Origin: Hyphomonadaceae bacterium
GTDB lineage: Bacteria; Pseudomonadota; Alphaproteobacteria; Caulobacterales; Aquidulcibacteraceae
Length of the DNA stretch: 34,149 bases
Assembly (NCBI GenBank): GCA_016791365.1
Contig: JAEUMT010000065.1
Coordinates: forward strand, 1-34,149
Reading direction: 5' to 3'
The position numbers and the translations under genes are program-made. Below, one piece after another: positions 22,861-32,396 of the stretch. The notes beneath the pieces were generated by a model. That model made no database searches. It was not told where the DNA came from and saw only the letters and a list, made by a program, of their open reading frames with translations. How positions within the stretch are numbered: the stretch's first letter is position 1; every line of letters begins with the position of its first letter.

Positions 22861-25800
22861 TTATTCCGCAGCAGCGAGTTTTCGGCGACCGCCATAGAGG
22901 CGCCCATAGAAGCCAAAAAGCCCGCCAAAGAAGCGTTTGATATCGAGCCCGATCATGTAGAAAACGGGCGTCAGGATCAAGGTCGCCGGCATACAGATCA
23001 GGACGCCGAACGCCAAGCTGATGACCATCGGTTTCAAGAATTGAACGATGGCGGCATTCTCCAGGATCATTGGCGAGGTGCCGACAAATTCGGTCACTGA
23101 CGTCAGGAAGATCTGGCGGAAGCGCGAGACCGAGGCCTCTGTGATGCCAACCTCGGCCTTCACGCGCATGACCTGGAAGCCCATCTCAACCAGCTCTTGC
23201 GCCCGTTCGCGGTATTCCGGGCCGTCCTTCATTTCAGTCGGCGTCTTGAGTTCGATCGGGCCGCGCTGAAAGCCGGACTGCGCGCCTTCGATGATCATCT
23301 CCTCGTGCGGCTCCAGGTCGGGCGCGATGCCGACATACTCGACCACCTGACCGTTGGGCAGGACGATCTCATGAGGCTCCCATCCGCCTTCTTCCGGCAA
23401 AGCCTGGCCGGAGCCTTTCAGGCGAAGCGCGAAATATCCGCGGATCTGGTTGCAGCGATCGACGAGCACGACGTTGTCGTTCACGACGACGCCGATGGCC
23501 GCGATCATGCCGAGCCATGAGAAGAGCGCGAAGCTGATCCCAAACATCAGGTGGCCCAAAAGCGCCCCGACGATCGAGAAGGGGATGACGCAGAGGATCA
23601 TCAGCGGCTGCGCGTACGAGCGGAACGTCACCGCCAGCAGGAAGTAGATCGCGGCGAATGCCAGCGACATCAGCATCAGGAATTCCTGCATGAATTCCTG
23701 TTCGCCTTCGGCTTCGCCGATAGCGCGCCGCGATACGGTCGTGAACCGGGCCTCGAAGTTCGGCCAGTATTCTTCATCGAGCGTGCGCATGATCTCCTGG
23801 CGCCCTTCGGCGTTGACGAGATCGGCGGTCACCAGGATCGAGCTTTGACGTTGACGGCGGTCGAGACCGGTCACGCCGGGCGCGAATTCCCAAGTCGCCA
23901 CGTTCGCGAGAGGCACTTCGCGGCCATCGGCCGTGCGAACGCGGAAGGAGCCAAGGCTTTCCAACGTACGGCGATCGTCGCGTGGGTAGCGGATATAGAC
24001 ACGCACGTCGTCGCCGTCGCGCGGCAGGCGCTGGGCTTCTTCGCCGAAATAGGCCTGGCGCACCTGGCGCGTCACGTCGACCAGCGTGATGCCGAGTTGT
24101 TCGGCGCCCGGCAGCAGCGTGAAGCGCAATTCTTCATTGGCGGCGTCCTGGCTGTCACGAACGCTGGTGACGCCCTCGAACTGCAGCAGACGGGCCTTCA
24201 GTTCCTCGACCGCGATCTCAAGGTCTTCCTTGTTGTCGCTGATCAGAGCGAGATCGATCGACGGCGAGCCGGAGCCCGAGAGCGAGAAGCTCACCTGGTC
24301 GGCGTCCGGCACTTCGCCGAGCAATTGTTCGAGGCGCTCGGTGATGCGGCGCGAACGCATTTCCGGGCGCGTCTCGGGCGGCGTCAGGCCGACATAGGCC
24401 TGGATGGTGTTCTCGTCGATGAATTGGCTCCACGAGCGCACGACGCCGCGCGAATTCTCGCTGGTGAGCGGATCGACATAGGCATGCTCCGCCGTTTCCT
24501 CTTCGAGTGCGCGGCGAGCGGCGTCGAGTTGGGCGCTGACCTGCTCCATGCGCGAGAACGGGGTCGTCTGCGGCAGCGTGATGTTCGCGACCATGAAGTC
24601 GCCTTCGACTTCCGGCATGAAGGTTTGCTTCACACGGCCGGAAATCATCAGGCCGACGCCAAGGATCATGATGACGAGGAAAATCGCCCACGTCAGATAG
24701 CGCAGCTTCACCGCCTGGCGAACGAGAGGCGCGTGCAGGTTGTTGGCCACCCACAGCACAGAGTGTGCGCACTTTTGTTGGAGCCGCATCAAGCGGTCCA
24801 TCAGGCCGTTGCCGGTTGGGTTGGGCTTGGTGACATGCGCCAAGTGCGCGGGGAGAATGATCAAGCTCTCGATCAGTGAGAAGATCAGCGTCGAGATCAC
24901 GACCATCGAGATCGCGCTGGTGAACTGGCGGACCTCGCCCGAGAACAGCATCATCGGGCTGAAGGCGATCATGGTCACGAACACCGAAGCGACCAGTGGC
25001 TTCAGCACCATCTGCGTGGCGAGGATCGCGGAATCGGCGCCGTGGTGGCCCTTTTCCGCGCGCTCATAGACGGCCTCGCCGACGATGATGGCGTCGTCGA
25101 CCATGATGCCGAGCACGAGCAGGAAGCCGAAGACGCTCATGAAGTTGAGCGAGATGTTCAGATACGGAAGGATAAAGAACGAGCCGGCAAACGCGGTCAT
25201 GACGCCGAGCGTCGACCAGAACGCCACTTTCGGGTGCAGCGTCAGCAGCAGCAGGAAGAAGATGAGGAAGAAACCCTGCGCCGCGTTCTGGAAGAGCAGG
25301 CCCAGCAATTCGTTGTAGCCTTCGGACTCGTCGTTCACCATCGTGAGCTGCAAGCCTTGCGGCAATGTCGTGCGGAACTGCGTAAGCAATTCGTCAAGCG
25401 CCGTCTTGGTGTCCCAGATGTTGAACTGGTCGGCGGTCTGGAGCGCCACCAGCATCGCCGGCTCGCCGTTCATGCGTGAGTAGAGATTGGTGTCGACGAA
25501 GCCGTCACTTACCGTGCCGACGTCGCCCACACGCACGATGCCGCCATCCGGCGTTTGCCGGATGATGATGTTCTCGAAGTCGAGTTCGGTATCGGCGAGA
25601 TTGCGCGCTTGCAGTTGGAAGTTGCCGTCCGCCGTGCGCACAGCGCCCGCGCCCGCATTGACCGAGCTTGAACGCACCGCGCGCGCAACGTCATCGAATG
25701 TCAGCCCGAACGCCTGTAGCGAAGCTTCCGAGACCTCGATTGAAACTTCGGGCGGACGCGCGCCCCACACGTCGGTATTGGCGCCGCCAGGCAGCAATGA

Positions 25801-26289
25801 AACCTGGTCGCGCAGCCGTTCGGCCGTGTCGCGCAGCGTGCGCTCGTCGACGTTGCCGTGCAGACCGATGATGAAGGACGGATTGCGGCCGACCTGCCTG
25901 GTCACGCGGATCGGATCCATGCCGGCGGGAAGGCCGGAGATCGATTCCACGCGCGAGCGCACTTCCTGGGTCATGGCGTCGATATCGGCGCCTGACTCGG
26001 ATTGAATGCTGACCCAACCGAAGCCTTCGCCCGAGCGCGAACGCACCCAGTCGACTCCGTCAAGCCCCGCTGTCGCTTCCTCGATGCGAACAACGATCTG
26101 GCTTTCCATGTCCTCGGGGCTCGCGCCTGGCCATGAGGCCTGCACGTAAACGCTATTGTCCTTTCCCGGCGGCCAGAATTCCTTCTCCATCTTGTTGAAG
26201 GAGAAGACACCCGCGATGACGCAGAAGATCATCAGCAGATTGCCGGCAACGGGGTTGCGCGCCCACCAGGCGACGAGGCCCTTCAGCAT
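22861..26289 (-). CDS. RND-family efflux permease with enlarged cytoplasmic loop
   Basis: A 1142-residue inner-membrane RND transporter of the AcrB/HAE type, driven by protons and pairing with the adaptor and outer-membrane factor encoded upstream. The proton-relay aspartates are visible in GIMVDDAIIVGEAV (Asp398-Asp399, equal to AcrB 407/408), and the second repeat contains the IGVVVNDNVVLVDR helix. Typical porter segments (ASWPGASPEDMESQIV, SGLPAGMDPIRVTRQ) are present. Usual length is about 1030-1050. The excess is mainly a stretch of about 100 residues at 947-1047 between the VDRCN helix and GITEASVSRFRQIFLT, where normal transporters have only about 15-20. The ATG at 26289 has AGGA upstream. 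It is 45 bases after the adaptor gene. Confidence 0.93.
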   Translation of the reverse strand: MLKGLVAWWARNPVAGNLLMIFCVIAGVFSFNKMEKEFWPPGKDNSVYVQASWPGASPEDMESQIVVRIEEATAGLDGVDWVRSRSGEGFGWVSIQSESGADIDAMTQEVRSRVESISGLPAGMDPIRVTRQVGRNPSFIIGLHGNVDERTLRDTAERLRDQVSLLPGGANTDVWGARPPEVSIEVSEASLQAFGLTFDDVARAVRSSSVNAGAGAVRTADGNFQLQARNLADTELDFENIIIRQTPDGGIVRVGDVGTVSDGFVDTNLYSRMNGEPAMLVALQTADQFNIWDTKTALDELLTQFRTTLPQGLQLTMVNDESEGYNELLGLLFQNAAQGFFLIFFLLLLTLHPKVAFWSTLGVMTAFAGSFFILPYLNISLNFMSVFGFLLVLGIMVDDAIIVGEAVYERAEKGHHGADSAILATQMVLKPLVASVFVTMIAFSPMMLFSGEVRQFTSAISMVVISTLIFSLIESLIILPAHLAHVTKPNPTGNGLMDRLMRLQQKCAHSVLWVANNLHAPLVRQAVKLRYLTWAIFLVIMILGVGLMISGRVKQTFMPEVEGDFMVANITLPQTTPFSRMEQVSAQLDAARRALEEETAEHAYVDPLTSENSRGVVRSWSQFIDENTIQAYVGLTPPETRPEMRSRRITERLEQLLGEVPDADQVSFSLSGSGSPSIDLALISDNKEDLEIAVEELKARLLQFEGVTSVRDSQDAANEELRFTLLPGAEQLGITLVDVTRQVRQAYFGEEAQRLPRDGDDVRVYIRYPRDDRRTLESLGSFRVRTADGREVPLANVATWEFAPGVTGLDRRQRQSSILVTADLVNAEGRQEIMRTLDEEYWPNFEARFTTVSRRAIGEAEGEQEFMQEFLMLMSLAFAAIYFLLAVTFRSYAQPLMILCVIPFSIVGALLGHLMFGISFALFSWLGMIAAIGVVVNDNVVLVDRCNQIRGYFALRLKGSGQALPEEGGWEPHEIVLPNGQVVEYVGIAPDLEPHEEMIIEGAQSGFQRGPIELKTPTEMKDGPEYRERAQELVEMGFQVMRVKAEVGITEASVSRFRQIFLTSVTEFVGTSPMILENAAIVQFLKPMVISLAFGVLICMPATLILTPVFYMIGLDIKRFFGGLFGFYGRLYGGRRKLAAAE

Positions 26290-26334
26290 AGGATCAGTCC
26301 TTCAATCCCCGCGCCAGCGCGAGGCCGAGTTTCG

Positions 26335-27630
26335 TTAGCGACGAATGTCGAGGTCTTGTTGTGCAGGTTGTTCCGCGGCGGCCGGCGCGGTGACAGCGCC
26401 ACCGTCACGGTCGATGGGAGTTACTTCCATGCCTTCACGCGGCGAGGTGAGAACCGAAACGACGACGCGGTCGCCATCGGCAACGCCTTCGCGGAAGAGC
26501 ACTTCGTCGGCGGTCGTTTGCGCTGCGCGCACGCGGCGCACTTCGATCGTGTTGTTCGCGGTGACGACATAGACGAATTCGTTGCGCTTCAGCGCGCTGC
26601 GCGGCGCAGCCACCAGGGTTTCGCGGTTGGAGCCCTCAAGGCGGGTCTGGACGAACATGCCTGGCGCGAGCGGCGCCGCATGGCGGGCGCCAAACGGATC
26701 GCGCACTTCGACCACGCCGTAAACGAGGCGCGTGCGCGCGTCGACCGAGGCTTCGGTGCGCACGAGGCGCCCTTCCCAGGTCAGGATACGCCCGCCGGTC
26801 ACGCTGGTGACGTGCGCCGCTGGTCCGGGATTGGCGGTTGATGCGTTGAAGCCGACCGGCAGGCGCATGGAAGCCAAATCCGCATCCGTCAACGGAACGC
26901 GAATCTCCATCGTCTCCGTCGCAAACATCACCGCGACCGGTGAGCCGGGGCCGACATAATCGCCGACATTGGCGCGGCGTTCGCGGACGCGGCCCGTGAA
27001 CGGGGCGCGGATCGAAGCGCGGTTGAGATCAAGTTCGGCCGAGCGCAGCCCCGCTTCCGCTGACGCCAGTTGCGCGCGCGCTTGCGCCAATTGCGGTTCA
27101 CGCACCGCCAGCGGCGGCGCTTCGCCGCGACCGAGCGCCTGCCAATCCTGGCGCGCCAATTCGCCTTCCGCTTCTTCACGCGTCAGAGCTTCCTGCGCTT
27201 GCGCGACTTGAGCGCGGGCGCGGACGACCGCGAGCTGATAGTCGGCGGCGTCGATGCGCGCCATGACTTCGCCTTCGGTGAACGAGCCGCCTTCGGCAAA
27301 TTTTGGGCTTGCCCATACGACGCGGCCGGCGACCTGCGCGGCCAGAGTCGCTTCCGTGCGCGGACGCGCTTCGCCTTGCACGTTGACGGACACGGTTGTC
27401 GGGCGTGCGTGCGCGACAGCGAATTGCACCGCTGGCGCGTGTGGCGGTTCGCCCTTTTCCTTCGCCTTCGGGCCCGTTGCGATCATCACCGCGAGCAGGA
27501 GCCCGCCGCCAATGATGACGACGAGAGGCGCCGCGAAGATAGCGATCTGCTTGACGCGCCCCAAGAAACTCTTGGGCTTGTCCTCGTCAGGCGCTGTTTG
27601 CGTCATCATGGTGAGGTCCATCTTGTTCAT
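26335..27630 (-). CDS. RND efflux periplasmic adaptor (membrane fusion protein)
   Basis: A 431-residue adaptor. A membrane helix at about 28-51 anchors it. The lipoyl half-motif (VNVQGEARPRTEATLAAQVAGRVV), a short alpha-hairpin rich in Ala/Glu/Arg (about 115-215), the second lipoyl half with RAPFTGRVRERRANVGDYV and then beta-barrel and membrane-proximal domains follow in the standard order. The TPIDRDGG-rich C-terminus is disordered. It bridges the RND permease and the outer-membrane factor. The ATG at 27630 overlaps the stop of the outer-membrane factor gene by four bases (ATGA), so the two are translationally coupled. Confidence 0.92.
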   Translation of the reverse strand: MNKMDLTMMTQTAPDEDKPKSFLGRVKQIAIFAAPLVVIIGGGLLLAVMIATGPKAKEKGEPPHAPAVQFAVAHARPTTVSVNVQGEARPRTEATLAAQVAGRVVWASPKFAEGGSFTEGEVMARIDAADYQLAVVRARAQVAQAQEALTREEAEGELARQDWQALGRGEAPPLAVREPQLAQARAQLASAEAGLRSAELDLNRASIRAPFTGRVRERRANVGDYVGPGSPVAVMFATETMEIRVPLTDADLASMRLPVGFNASTANPGPAAHVTSVTGGRILTWEGRLVRTEASVDARTRLVYGVVEVRDPFGARHAAPLAPGMFVQTRLEGSNRETLVAAPRSALKRNEFVYVVTANNTIEVRRVRAAQTTADEVLFREGVADGDRVVVSVLTSPREGMEVTPIDRDGGAVTAPAAAEQPAQQDLDIRR

Positions 27631-29048
27631 GGCGTGATTTCCCGGTCTTCATCGATCCCGCCAGTGCGGGCGCCGCCGCCGAGGGCGACGTGGTAGGCGA
27701 TACGGTTAGAGACGCGCGCCGATCGCGCGGTGATGAGGCCGCGCTCGGCGTCGATGCGGCGTGTGTAGGCGTCGATCAGTTCGAACAATGTCGCGACGCC
27801 ACGGCCGTACTCGCGTTCGGCAAGTTCCTGGGCCTCGCGCGCCTCGTTGGCGGCGATGGCGAATTGCTCCTCGCGCACTTGCAGGGATTGGTCGGCGCTG
27901 ATCGTGCCTTCGACTTCGCGCCACGCGGCGATCGAAACACGCACATAGTCCGCCGCCGCCGCGCGGCGGTCGGCGACGGTGGCGCGCGATTCCGAGATCA
28001 GGGCGCCGCCACTGAAGATCGGCATCGTTAGACCGGCGACGAGGTTGGACACCATGTTCACGCTGTCGTCGATGTCGGTGATGCCCTGGCCGGTGTTGCC
28101 GGCGCTCGCACGCAAGGTCAGGCGCGGCAGCATCGCCGCGCGCGCTTCGTGGATGCGAAAGCCGGCGGCGCGCATGCGATTTTCGGATGCGAGCACGTCG
28201 GGACGGCGCTCAAGCAGATCGGCCGGCGCGCCGCTTGCGGCAAGCAGTCCCAAGTGCGGGAGATCGCCTTCGGCGCGCAGCGCACCATCGGGATAGCGGC
28301 CCATGATTTCCTGCAAGCGCCGCGACGACACCAGCAGTGCGTCCTGCGCTTGCGCTTGGAAGCCGCGCGCTGACGCGACCTGGCTGCGCGCTGTGCGTAG
28401 GGCGAGCGACGTTGCGATGCCCGCGTCGTAGCGGCGTTGGGTGAGGTCGAGCGCGCGTTCGCGCGTTTGCAGATCTTCCTGCGCGAGGGCGAGCAATTGT
28501 TGTGCTTCAATAAGATCAACCCACGCGCTTGCGGATTGACCGGCGACGGAGAGGCGCGCGTCGTTCAGATCTTCTTCGGCGGCGTCGGCGCTGAGATCCG
28601 ACGCGAGCGTGCGCGCGGTGAGGCGGCCCCAAAGATCGATTTCCCAATTCGCAACGACGCTTGAGGTCATGAACTCAGTGCGGATGCGTTCTTCCGTGCC
28701 GGTCGGTGTCTCGGTGCGCGTGCCGTCGACACCGACGCCAAGACTTGGAAGCAAATTGCCGCCGAACGCGCCGCGCGCGCGCCAGCGGGCGGCGCGGTAG
28801 CGTGCTTCGACGATTTGAAGTTCGGGGCTGCCCGCGAGCGCTTCGCGCGTCAGCGACGACATTTCTGTCGAGTTGAGGTCATCAAGCCATGTTGCCGCAG
28901 GGGAAGCGGCGAGATCGGCTGCGCGCTCGGCGCCAATCGCGTCGGCGGCGACGTATGAGTCCGGCTCCGGCGGGAGATTGCGTCCTGCGCACGATCCGGC
29001 CAGGGCCATCAACCCTGCGCCGACCAACAGTCGAACTCCGTATTTCAT
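27627..29048 (-). CDS. Efflux outer-membrane factor (NodT family lipoprotein)
   Basis: A 473-residue TolC-type outer-membrane channel of the NodT lipoprotein class. The signal peptide has its lipobox at Cys20 (ALAGSC). Two repeats of the long helical barrel are visible (WEIDLWGRLTARTLASDL, QRRYDAGIATSLALRTARSQ; then RRPDVLASENRMRAAGFRIHEARA, FELIDAYTRRIDAERGLI), including the family ERRPDV block. The ATG has GAGGGG four bases upstream. It is the first gene of the minus-strand operon outer-membrane factor, adaptor, permease, M13 peptidase. A predicted promoter lies 20-50 bases upstream. Confidence 0.92.
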   Translation of the reverse strand: MKYGVRLLVGAGLMALAGSCAGRNLPPEPDSYVAADAIGAERAADLAASPAATWLDDLNSTEMSSLTREALAGSPELQIVEARYRAARWRARGAFGGNLLPSLGVGVDGTRTETPTGTEERIRTEFMTSSVVANWEIDLWGRLTARTLASDLSADAAEEDLNDARLSVAGQSASAWVDLIEAQQLLALAQEDLQTRERALDLTQRRYDAGIATSLALRTARSQVASARGFQAQAQDALLVSSRRLQEIMGRYPDGALRAEGDLPHLGLLAASGAPADLLERRPDVLASENRMRAAGFRIHEARAAMLPRLTLRASAGNTGQGITDIDDSVNMVSNLVAGLTMPIFSGGALISESRATVADRRAAAADYVRVSIAAWREVEGTISADQSLQVREEQFAIAANEAREAQELAEREYGRGVATLFELIDAYTRRIDAERGLITARSARVSNRIAYHVALGGGARTGGIDEDREITP

Positions 29049-29066
29049 TTTCCCCTCACGGCACCG

Positions 29067-29095
29067 GCTTTAGCGATCGTCCTCTCGAAAGTCAA
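29067..29095 (-). promoter_or_regulatory. Predicted promoter of the efflux operon
   Basis: Minus-strand reading gives -35 TTGACT (29095-29090), a 17-base spacer and -10 TAAAGC (29072-29067). Transcription would begin near 29060, leaving a leader of about 12 bases that includes the GAGGGG ribosome site. The -35 is strong, the -10 moderate. Confidence 0.55.
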
Positions 29096-29109
29096 TAAAA
29101 CTGTATTGA
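29092..29109. promoter_or_regulatory. Inverted repeat, candidate repressor operator
   Basis: TCAATAAAACTGTATTGA has six-base inverted arms (TCAATA and TATTGA) around a six-base centre. It overlaps the -35 hexamer of the efflux promoter, the usual place for a TetR- or MarR-type repressor site. No regulator gene is next to it in this window. Confidence 0.45.
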
Positions 29110-29348
29110 AAAACGATAAGGAATTGGCGCGACGACCGCTATGGCCACCTCTCCCGTCAACCTTCAGATGCCGGCGCCCCCAGATTTGGATGCGTCGCAC
29201 TGCGCGGCACGACGAAGGGCCTGGTTTTGTCGACCAATGGCGCCCGTCACGACTGGCATCGCGCGCAGCCAGTTTGATGACGTTTGAGCGCGCCGCACGC
29301 CGACAGGTTTGCTTGCGCGACTCCGGGCGCGGGTCCTAAGCCGGGGCG
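29110..29348. other. Divergent intergenic region between efflux operon and phoR
   Basis: About 240 bases, AT-rich near 29110-29125, then G+C-rich. A 48-codon frame opens at ATG 29141, but its ribosome site is poor and the peptide is not recognisable, so I do not call it. I see no convincing Pho box or sigma-70 site for phoR. Confidence 0.3.
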
Positions 29349-30686
29349 ATGGCCATGAACCGCCTTTCGCCGCAGCGCCTGCGGCTGGACCGCCTGCCGG
29401 CGGCGGCCTGGGCCGCGGCCGCGTTGGCGGTGCTTGCGGCGATCTTGGCGTTCTCGACCAATCTTGGCGCGGCGGTGTTGATGGTTCTCGCCGCCGCGGC
29501 CGGCTACTGGGCGATGCGCGAAGGCGAGCGCTTCGTGATTTCCTCGACCAGTGACAGTCGTGCTGAACTTGTTGGTCTTGGCGAACTCGCGCCGTTGCTG
29601 GAAGCGTTGCCTGATCCGGCGCTGCTTATTGATGCGGAAGGACGCATCGTGAGCTCTAACGCCGCGGCGCGCCGCCAGATGCACTTCGAAGCGCGCGGGC
29701 AGTTTCTGACCTCCATCTTGCGTCACCCTGATGTGCTTGAAGCGGTGCAGGGGGCCGTTCGCGACGGCGAAACGCGCGCGGTCGAATATCAAATGCCCGC
29801 GCAAGTTGACCGCCATACGCGCTGCTATGTGGCGCCCGTGACGTGGGGCGCCGATCGCGCCGCAATGCTGGTTTTTCATGATCAAACCGCGAAAATCAGC
29901 ACGGAACGCATGCGGGCTGATTTTCTTGCCAACGCAAGCCATGAGCTCCGGACGCCGCTCGCGTCGTTGACGTTGCTGATCGAAACGCTGATGGGTCCGG
30001 CGCGCGACAACGGCGCTGACCGCGACCGCTTTCTTGGCATGATGCAGGTCCAGGCGGATCGCATGCGGCGTCTGCTTGATGACTTGCTCTCGCTCTCGCG
30101 CATCGAGCTTGATGAACACGTGCCGCCTTCGGATCGGGCGGACCTGGCCTCGGTCGCGCGCGAAGTCGTGGACTCGCTGTTGCCCTTGCTGAAGGAGCGC
30201 AATGTTACGCTCGACTTGAAGATGCCGGCTGAACCGGTGCCTGTCGTGGGAGAGCGTTTTCAACTTGCCCAGATCGTTCAGAACCTCATCGACAATGCCG
30301 TGAAATACACGCCGGACGGCGGCGCCGTCCGGGTCGAGGTCGCGGCGTCGGGCGATCGCGAAGAGGTTTCCGCGCTTGCGGGGCGGCGTTGGGAAGAGGC
30401 CAGCCGCGTGGCGTTGCTGACGCCTGCCGCGGCCGCGAACCGGTCCTACGCCTATGTGCGTGTCGAAGACTCCGGCCCCGGCATCTCCAAGCGCTTCCTG
30501 CCGCGCCTGGGCGAGCGCTTTTTCCGGGTTGAGCGTGAGATGGGCGCCGAGCGCGGCGGCACCGGCCTTGGCCTTGCCATCGTAAAGCATATCGTGAACC
30601 GGCACCGCGGCGGCTTCCTGGTGGAAAGCCAACCCGGACGCGGCTCCGCGTTCGCGGCCTATGTGGAATTGGCGGAGGAGGCCTGA
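29349..30686 (+). CDS. phoR: Phosphate regulon sensor histidine kinase
   Basis: A 445-residue membrane histidine kinase. Two adjacent hydrophobic helices (about 18-36 and 40-54) have almost no periplasmic loop, the usual PhoR arrangement. A PAS-like domain (LLEALPDPALLIDAEGRIVSSN, 83-104) is followed by the HisKA box ASHELRTPL (His198), N-box QNLIDNAVKY, G1 DSGPGI and G2 GGTGLGLAI. PhoR senses phosphate indirectly through the Pst system and PhoU and phosphorylates PhoB. The identification rests on architecture and on the pstB-phoU-phoB genes that follow. The ATG at 29349 or 29355 could be the start. An inner segment (DREEVSALAGRRWEEASRVALLTPAAAA) between N-box and G1 is longer than usual. Confidence 0.88.
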   Translation: MAMNRLSPQRLRLDRLPAAAWAAAALAVLAAILAFSTNLGAAVLMVLAAAAGYWAMREGERFVISSTSDSRAELVGLGELAPLLEALPDPALLIDAEGRIVSSNAAARRQMHFEARGQFLTSILRHPDVLEAVQGAVRDGETRAVEYQMPAQVDRHTRCYVAPVTWGADRAAMLVFHDQTAKISTERMRADFLANASHELRTPLASLTLLIETLMGPARDNGADRDRFLGMMQVQADRMRRLLDDLLSLSRIELDEHVPPSDRADLASVAREVVDSLLPLLKERNVTLDLKMPAEPVPVVGERFQLAQIVQNLIDNAVKYTPDGGAVRVEVAASGDREEVSALAGRRWEEASRVALLTPAAAANRSYAYVRVEDSGPGISKRFLPRLGERFFRVEREMGAERGGTGLGLAIVKHIVNRHRGGFLVESQPGRGSAFAAYVELAEEA

Positions 30687-30798
30687 TGAAACGCGGGGGC
30701 CATTTCACATCAGTGTCACGTAACGCCCCTACATACGGCCTGGATTGGGCCGGGGCTGAGTCTCCGCGCCTGGCGGCTGGGCTAAGGGGTCAAATAGT

Positions 30799-31653
30799 AT
30801 GGAATTTTCTTCCGTGGGCTCCGAGCGTTCCATGAGCAACGGCCCCGCCATGATCGCCCCGACCGTTCGCGCCGCCGCCGGTGCGCTGAGCGGCGCGCCG
30901 ACCAAGATCTCGGCCCGCGACGTCAATGTCTTCTACGGCGACAAGCAGGCGCTCTTCGATGTCTCGATGGACATTCCTGATCGCGCCGTGACGGCTTTCA
31001 TCGGGCCGTCGGGCTGCGGCAAGACCACGTTCCTGCGCTGCTTCAACCGCATGAACGATACGATCGATGGCTGCAAAGTTTCTGGCACGCTGCAGATCGA
31101 AGGCAAGGACGCTTACGGCAAGAACGTCGATCCGGTCGTGCTGCGCACGCGCGTCGGCATGGTCTTCCAAAAGCCGAACCCGTTTCCCAAGTCGATCTAC
31201 GACAACGTCGCCTACGGCCCCCGCATCCACGGCATGGCCAAGAGCAAGGCCGACATGGATGGCATTGTAGAGAAATCGCTGCGCCGCGCTGGTCTTTGGG
31301 AAGAGGTGAAGGATCGCCTCGCGCAGCCTGGCACCGGCCTTTCCGGCGGTCAGCAGCAGCGTCTGGTCATCGCCCGCACGGTGGCGGTGAATCCTGATAT
31401 CATTCTGATGGACGAGCCGTGTTCGGCTCTCGATCCGATCGCGACCGCCAAGATCGAAGAACTGATCGATGAGATGCGCGAAAATTATTGCATCGTCATT
31501 GTCACGCACTCGATGGCGCAAGCAGCGCGCGTGTCGCAGAAAACCGCGTTCTTCCACCTGGGCAAGCTGGTAGAAACCGGCGCAACCGAGGAAATCTTCA
31601 CCAATCCTCGTGACACCCGCACGCAGGACTACATCACCGGCCGCTTCGGCTAA
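30799..31653 (+). CDS. pstB: Phosphate ABC transporter ATP-binding protein
   Basis: A 284-residue ATPase. Walker [10 protein letters not shown] (69-77), Q-loop VFQKPNPFP (122-130), signature LSGGQQQR (181-188), Walker B IILMDEP (201-207) and H-loop THSMAQA are intact, and the [20 protein letters not shown] block is specific to PstB. The ATG at 30799 has AAGGGG nine bases upstream; an ATG at 30832 would remove an 11-residue lead and is a possible start. In known systems PstB powers high-affinity phosphate uptake through PstC and PstA with PstS, and signals via PhoU to PhoR. The membrane genes are not here: phoR directly precedes pstB. Confidence 0.95.
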   Translation: MEFSSVGSERSMSNGPAMIAPTVRAAAGALSGAPTKISARDVNVFYGDKQALFDVSMDIPDRAVTAFIGPSGCGKTTFLRCFNRMNDTIDGCKVSGTLQIEGKDAYGKNVDPVVLRTRVGMVFQKPNPFPKSIYDNVAYGPRIHGMAKSKADMDGIVEKSLRRAGLWEEVKDRLAQPGTGLSGGQQQRLVIARTVAVNPDIILMDEPCSALDPIATAKIEELIDEMRENYCIVIVTHSMAQAARVSQKTAFFHLGKLVETGATEEIFTNPRDTRTQDYITGRFG

Positions 31654-31697
31654 CGCTCGAGGCGATCACGCCGCACCGGCGCGGCGAGAAGGCGACC

Positions 31698-32384
31698 ATG
31701 GCTGAGCATACAGTTAAAGCGTTTTCCGAAGAGCTTGACGCGATCACCCAGGAAGTGGCGCGCATGGGCGGTCTCGCCGAGACCGCCATCAATGATGCGC
31801 TGGCCGCCGTCGCCCGCCGTGACACCGAGCTCGCGCAGGTTGTCATTCAGCGCGATCCCAAGATCGACGCCGCGCAGCGTGAGATCGAAAAGCGTGCGAT
31901 CAAATTGTTTGCGCTTCGTCAGCCGATGGCGAGCGATCTGCGCGTGGTGCTCACCGCCTGGCGCATCGCCGGCGAGCTTGAACGCGTTGGCGATCTCGCC
32001 AAGAACATCGCCAAGCGCGCGCTCATCCTGAACCAGGACGAGCCGATCCAGCTGACGCGTTCGGTTGAGCGCATGGGCAAGATCGCCAGCGCGCACTTGA
32101 AGCAGGTGCTCGACGCTTACGCCAACAAGGATGTGCAGGCGGCGATCAATGTCTGGAACGCCGACGACAACATCGACGCGCACTACAACTCGCTCTTTCG
32201 TGAGTTGCTGACCTACATGATCGAGGACCCGCGCATGATCTCTTCGTGCGCGCACTTGCTCTTTATCGCCAAAAACCTTGAGCGCGTCGGCGACCACGGC
32301 ACCAACATCGCCGAGTACATTCACTTCCTCGTCACGGGCGAGGATATCACGACGCAGCGGCCGCGGGCCGACGCGGCGGAATAA
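31698..32384 (+). CDS. phoU: Phosphate transport system regulator
   Basis: A 228-residue all-helical protein with the two PhoU repeats: residues in the first half (EELDAITQEVARMGGLAETAINDALAA) and second half (RMGKIASAHLKQVLDAYANKD), each with a E/D-x-x-x-D metal-type pattern such as DRDPKIDAAQ-like IQRDPKID and WNADDNID. The MASDLRVVLTAWRIAGELERVGDLAKNI block is a family hallmark. PhoU couples the Pst transporter state to PhoR and represses the regulon when phosphate is sufficient. The ATG has AGAAGG upstream; it is 44 bases after pstB and 12 bases before phoB. Confidence 0.94.
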   Translation: MAEHTVKAFSEELDAITQEVARMGGLAETAINDALAAVARRDTELAQVVIQRDPKIDAAQREIEKRAIKLFALRQPMASDLRVVLTAWRIAGELERVGDLAKNIAKRALILNQDEPIQLTRSVERMGKIASAHLKQVLDAYANKDVQAAINVWNADDNIDAHYNSLFRELLTYMIEDPRMISSCAHLLFIAKNLERVGDHGTNIAEYIHFLVTGEDITTQRPRADAAE

Positions 32385-32396
32385 GGCAAGCATCTC

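Noticed and set aside
23551-24879. A 442-codon open frame on the plus strand opposite the efflux permease
   Set aside because: Arg/His/Glu-rich with no domain, antisense to a well-supported RND gene.
29141-29287. 48-codon frame in the region before phoR
   Set aside because: No ribosome site at a usable distance and no recognisable protein; left uncalled.
29247-30632. A 461-codon open frame on the minus strand opposite phoR
   Set aside because: Antisense to a histidine kinase with intact motifs; the translated product has no recognised features.
30707-30737. Possible Pho box upstream of pstB
   Set aside because: GTGTCAC resembles one half-site, but the second direct repeat at the required distance (CGCCCCT) does not match.
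30686-30835. A 49-codon frame between phoR and pstB, overlapping phoR's stop and the inner pstB ATG
   Set aside because: No family likeness, and it runs through the strong AAGGGG site of the 30799 start; could be only a chance frame.
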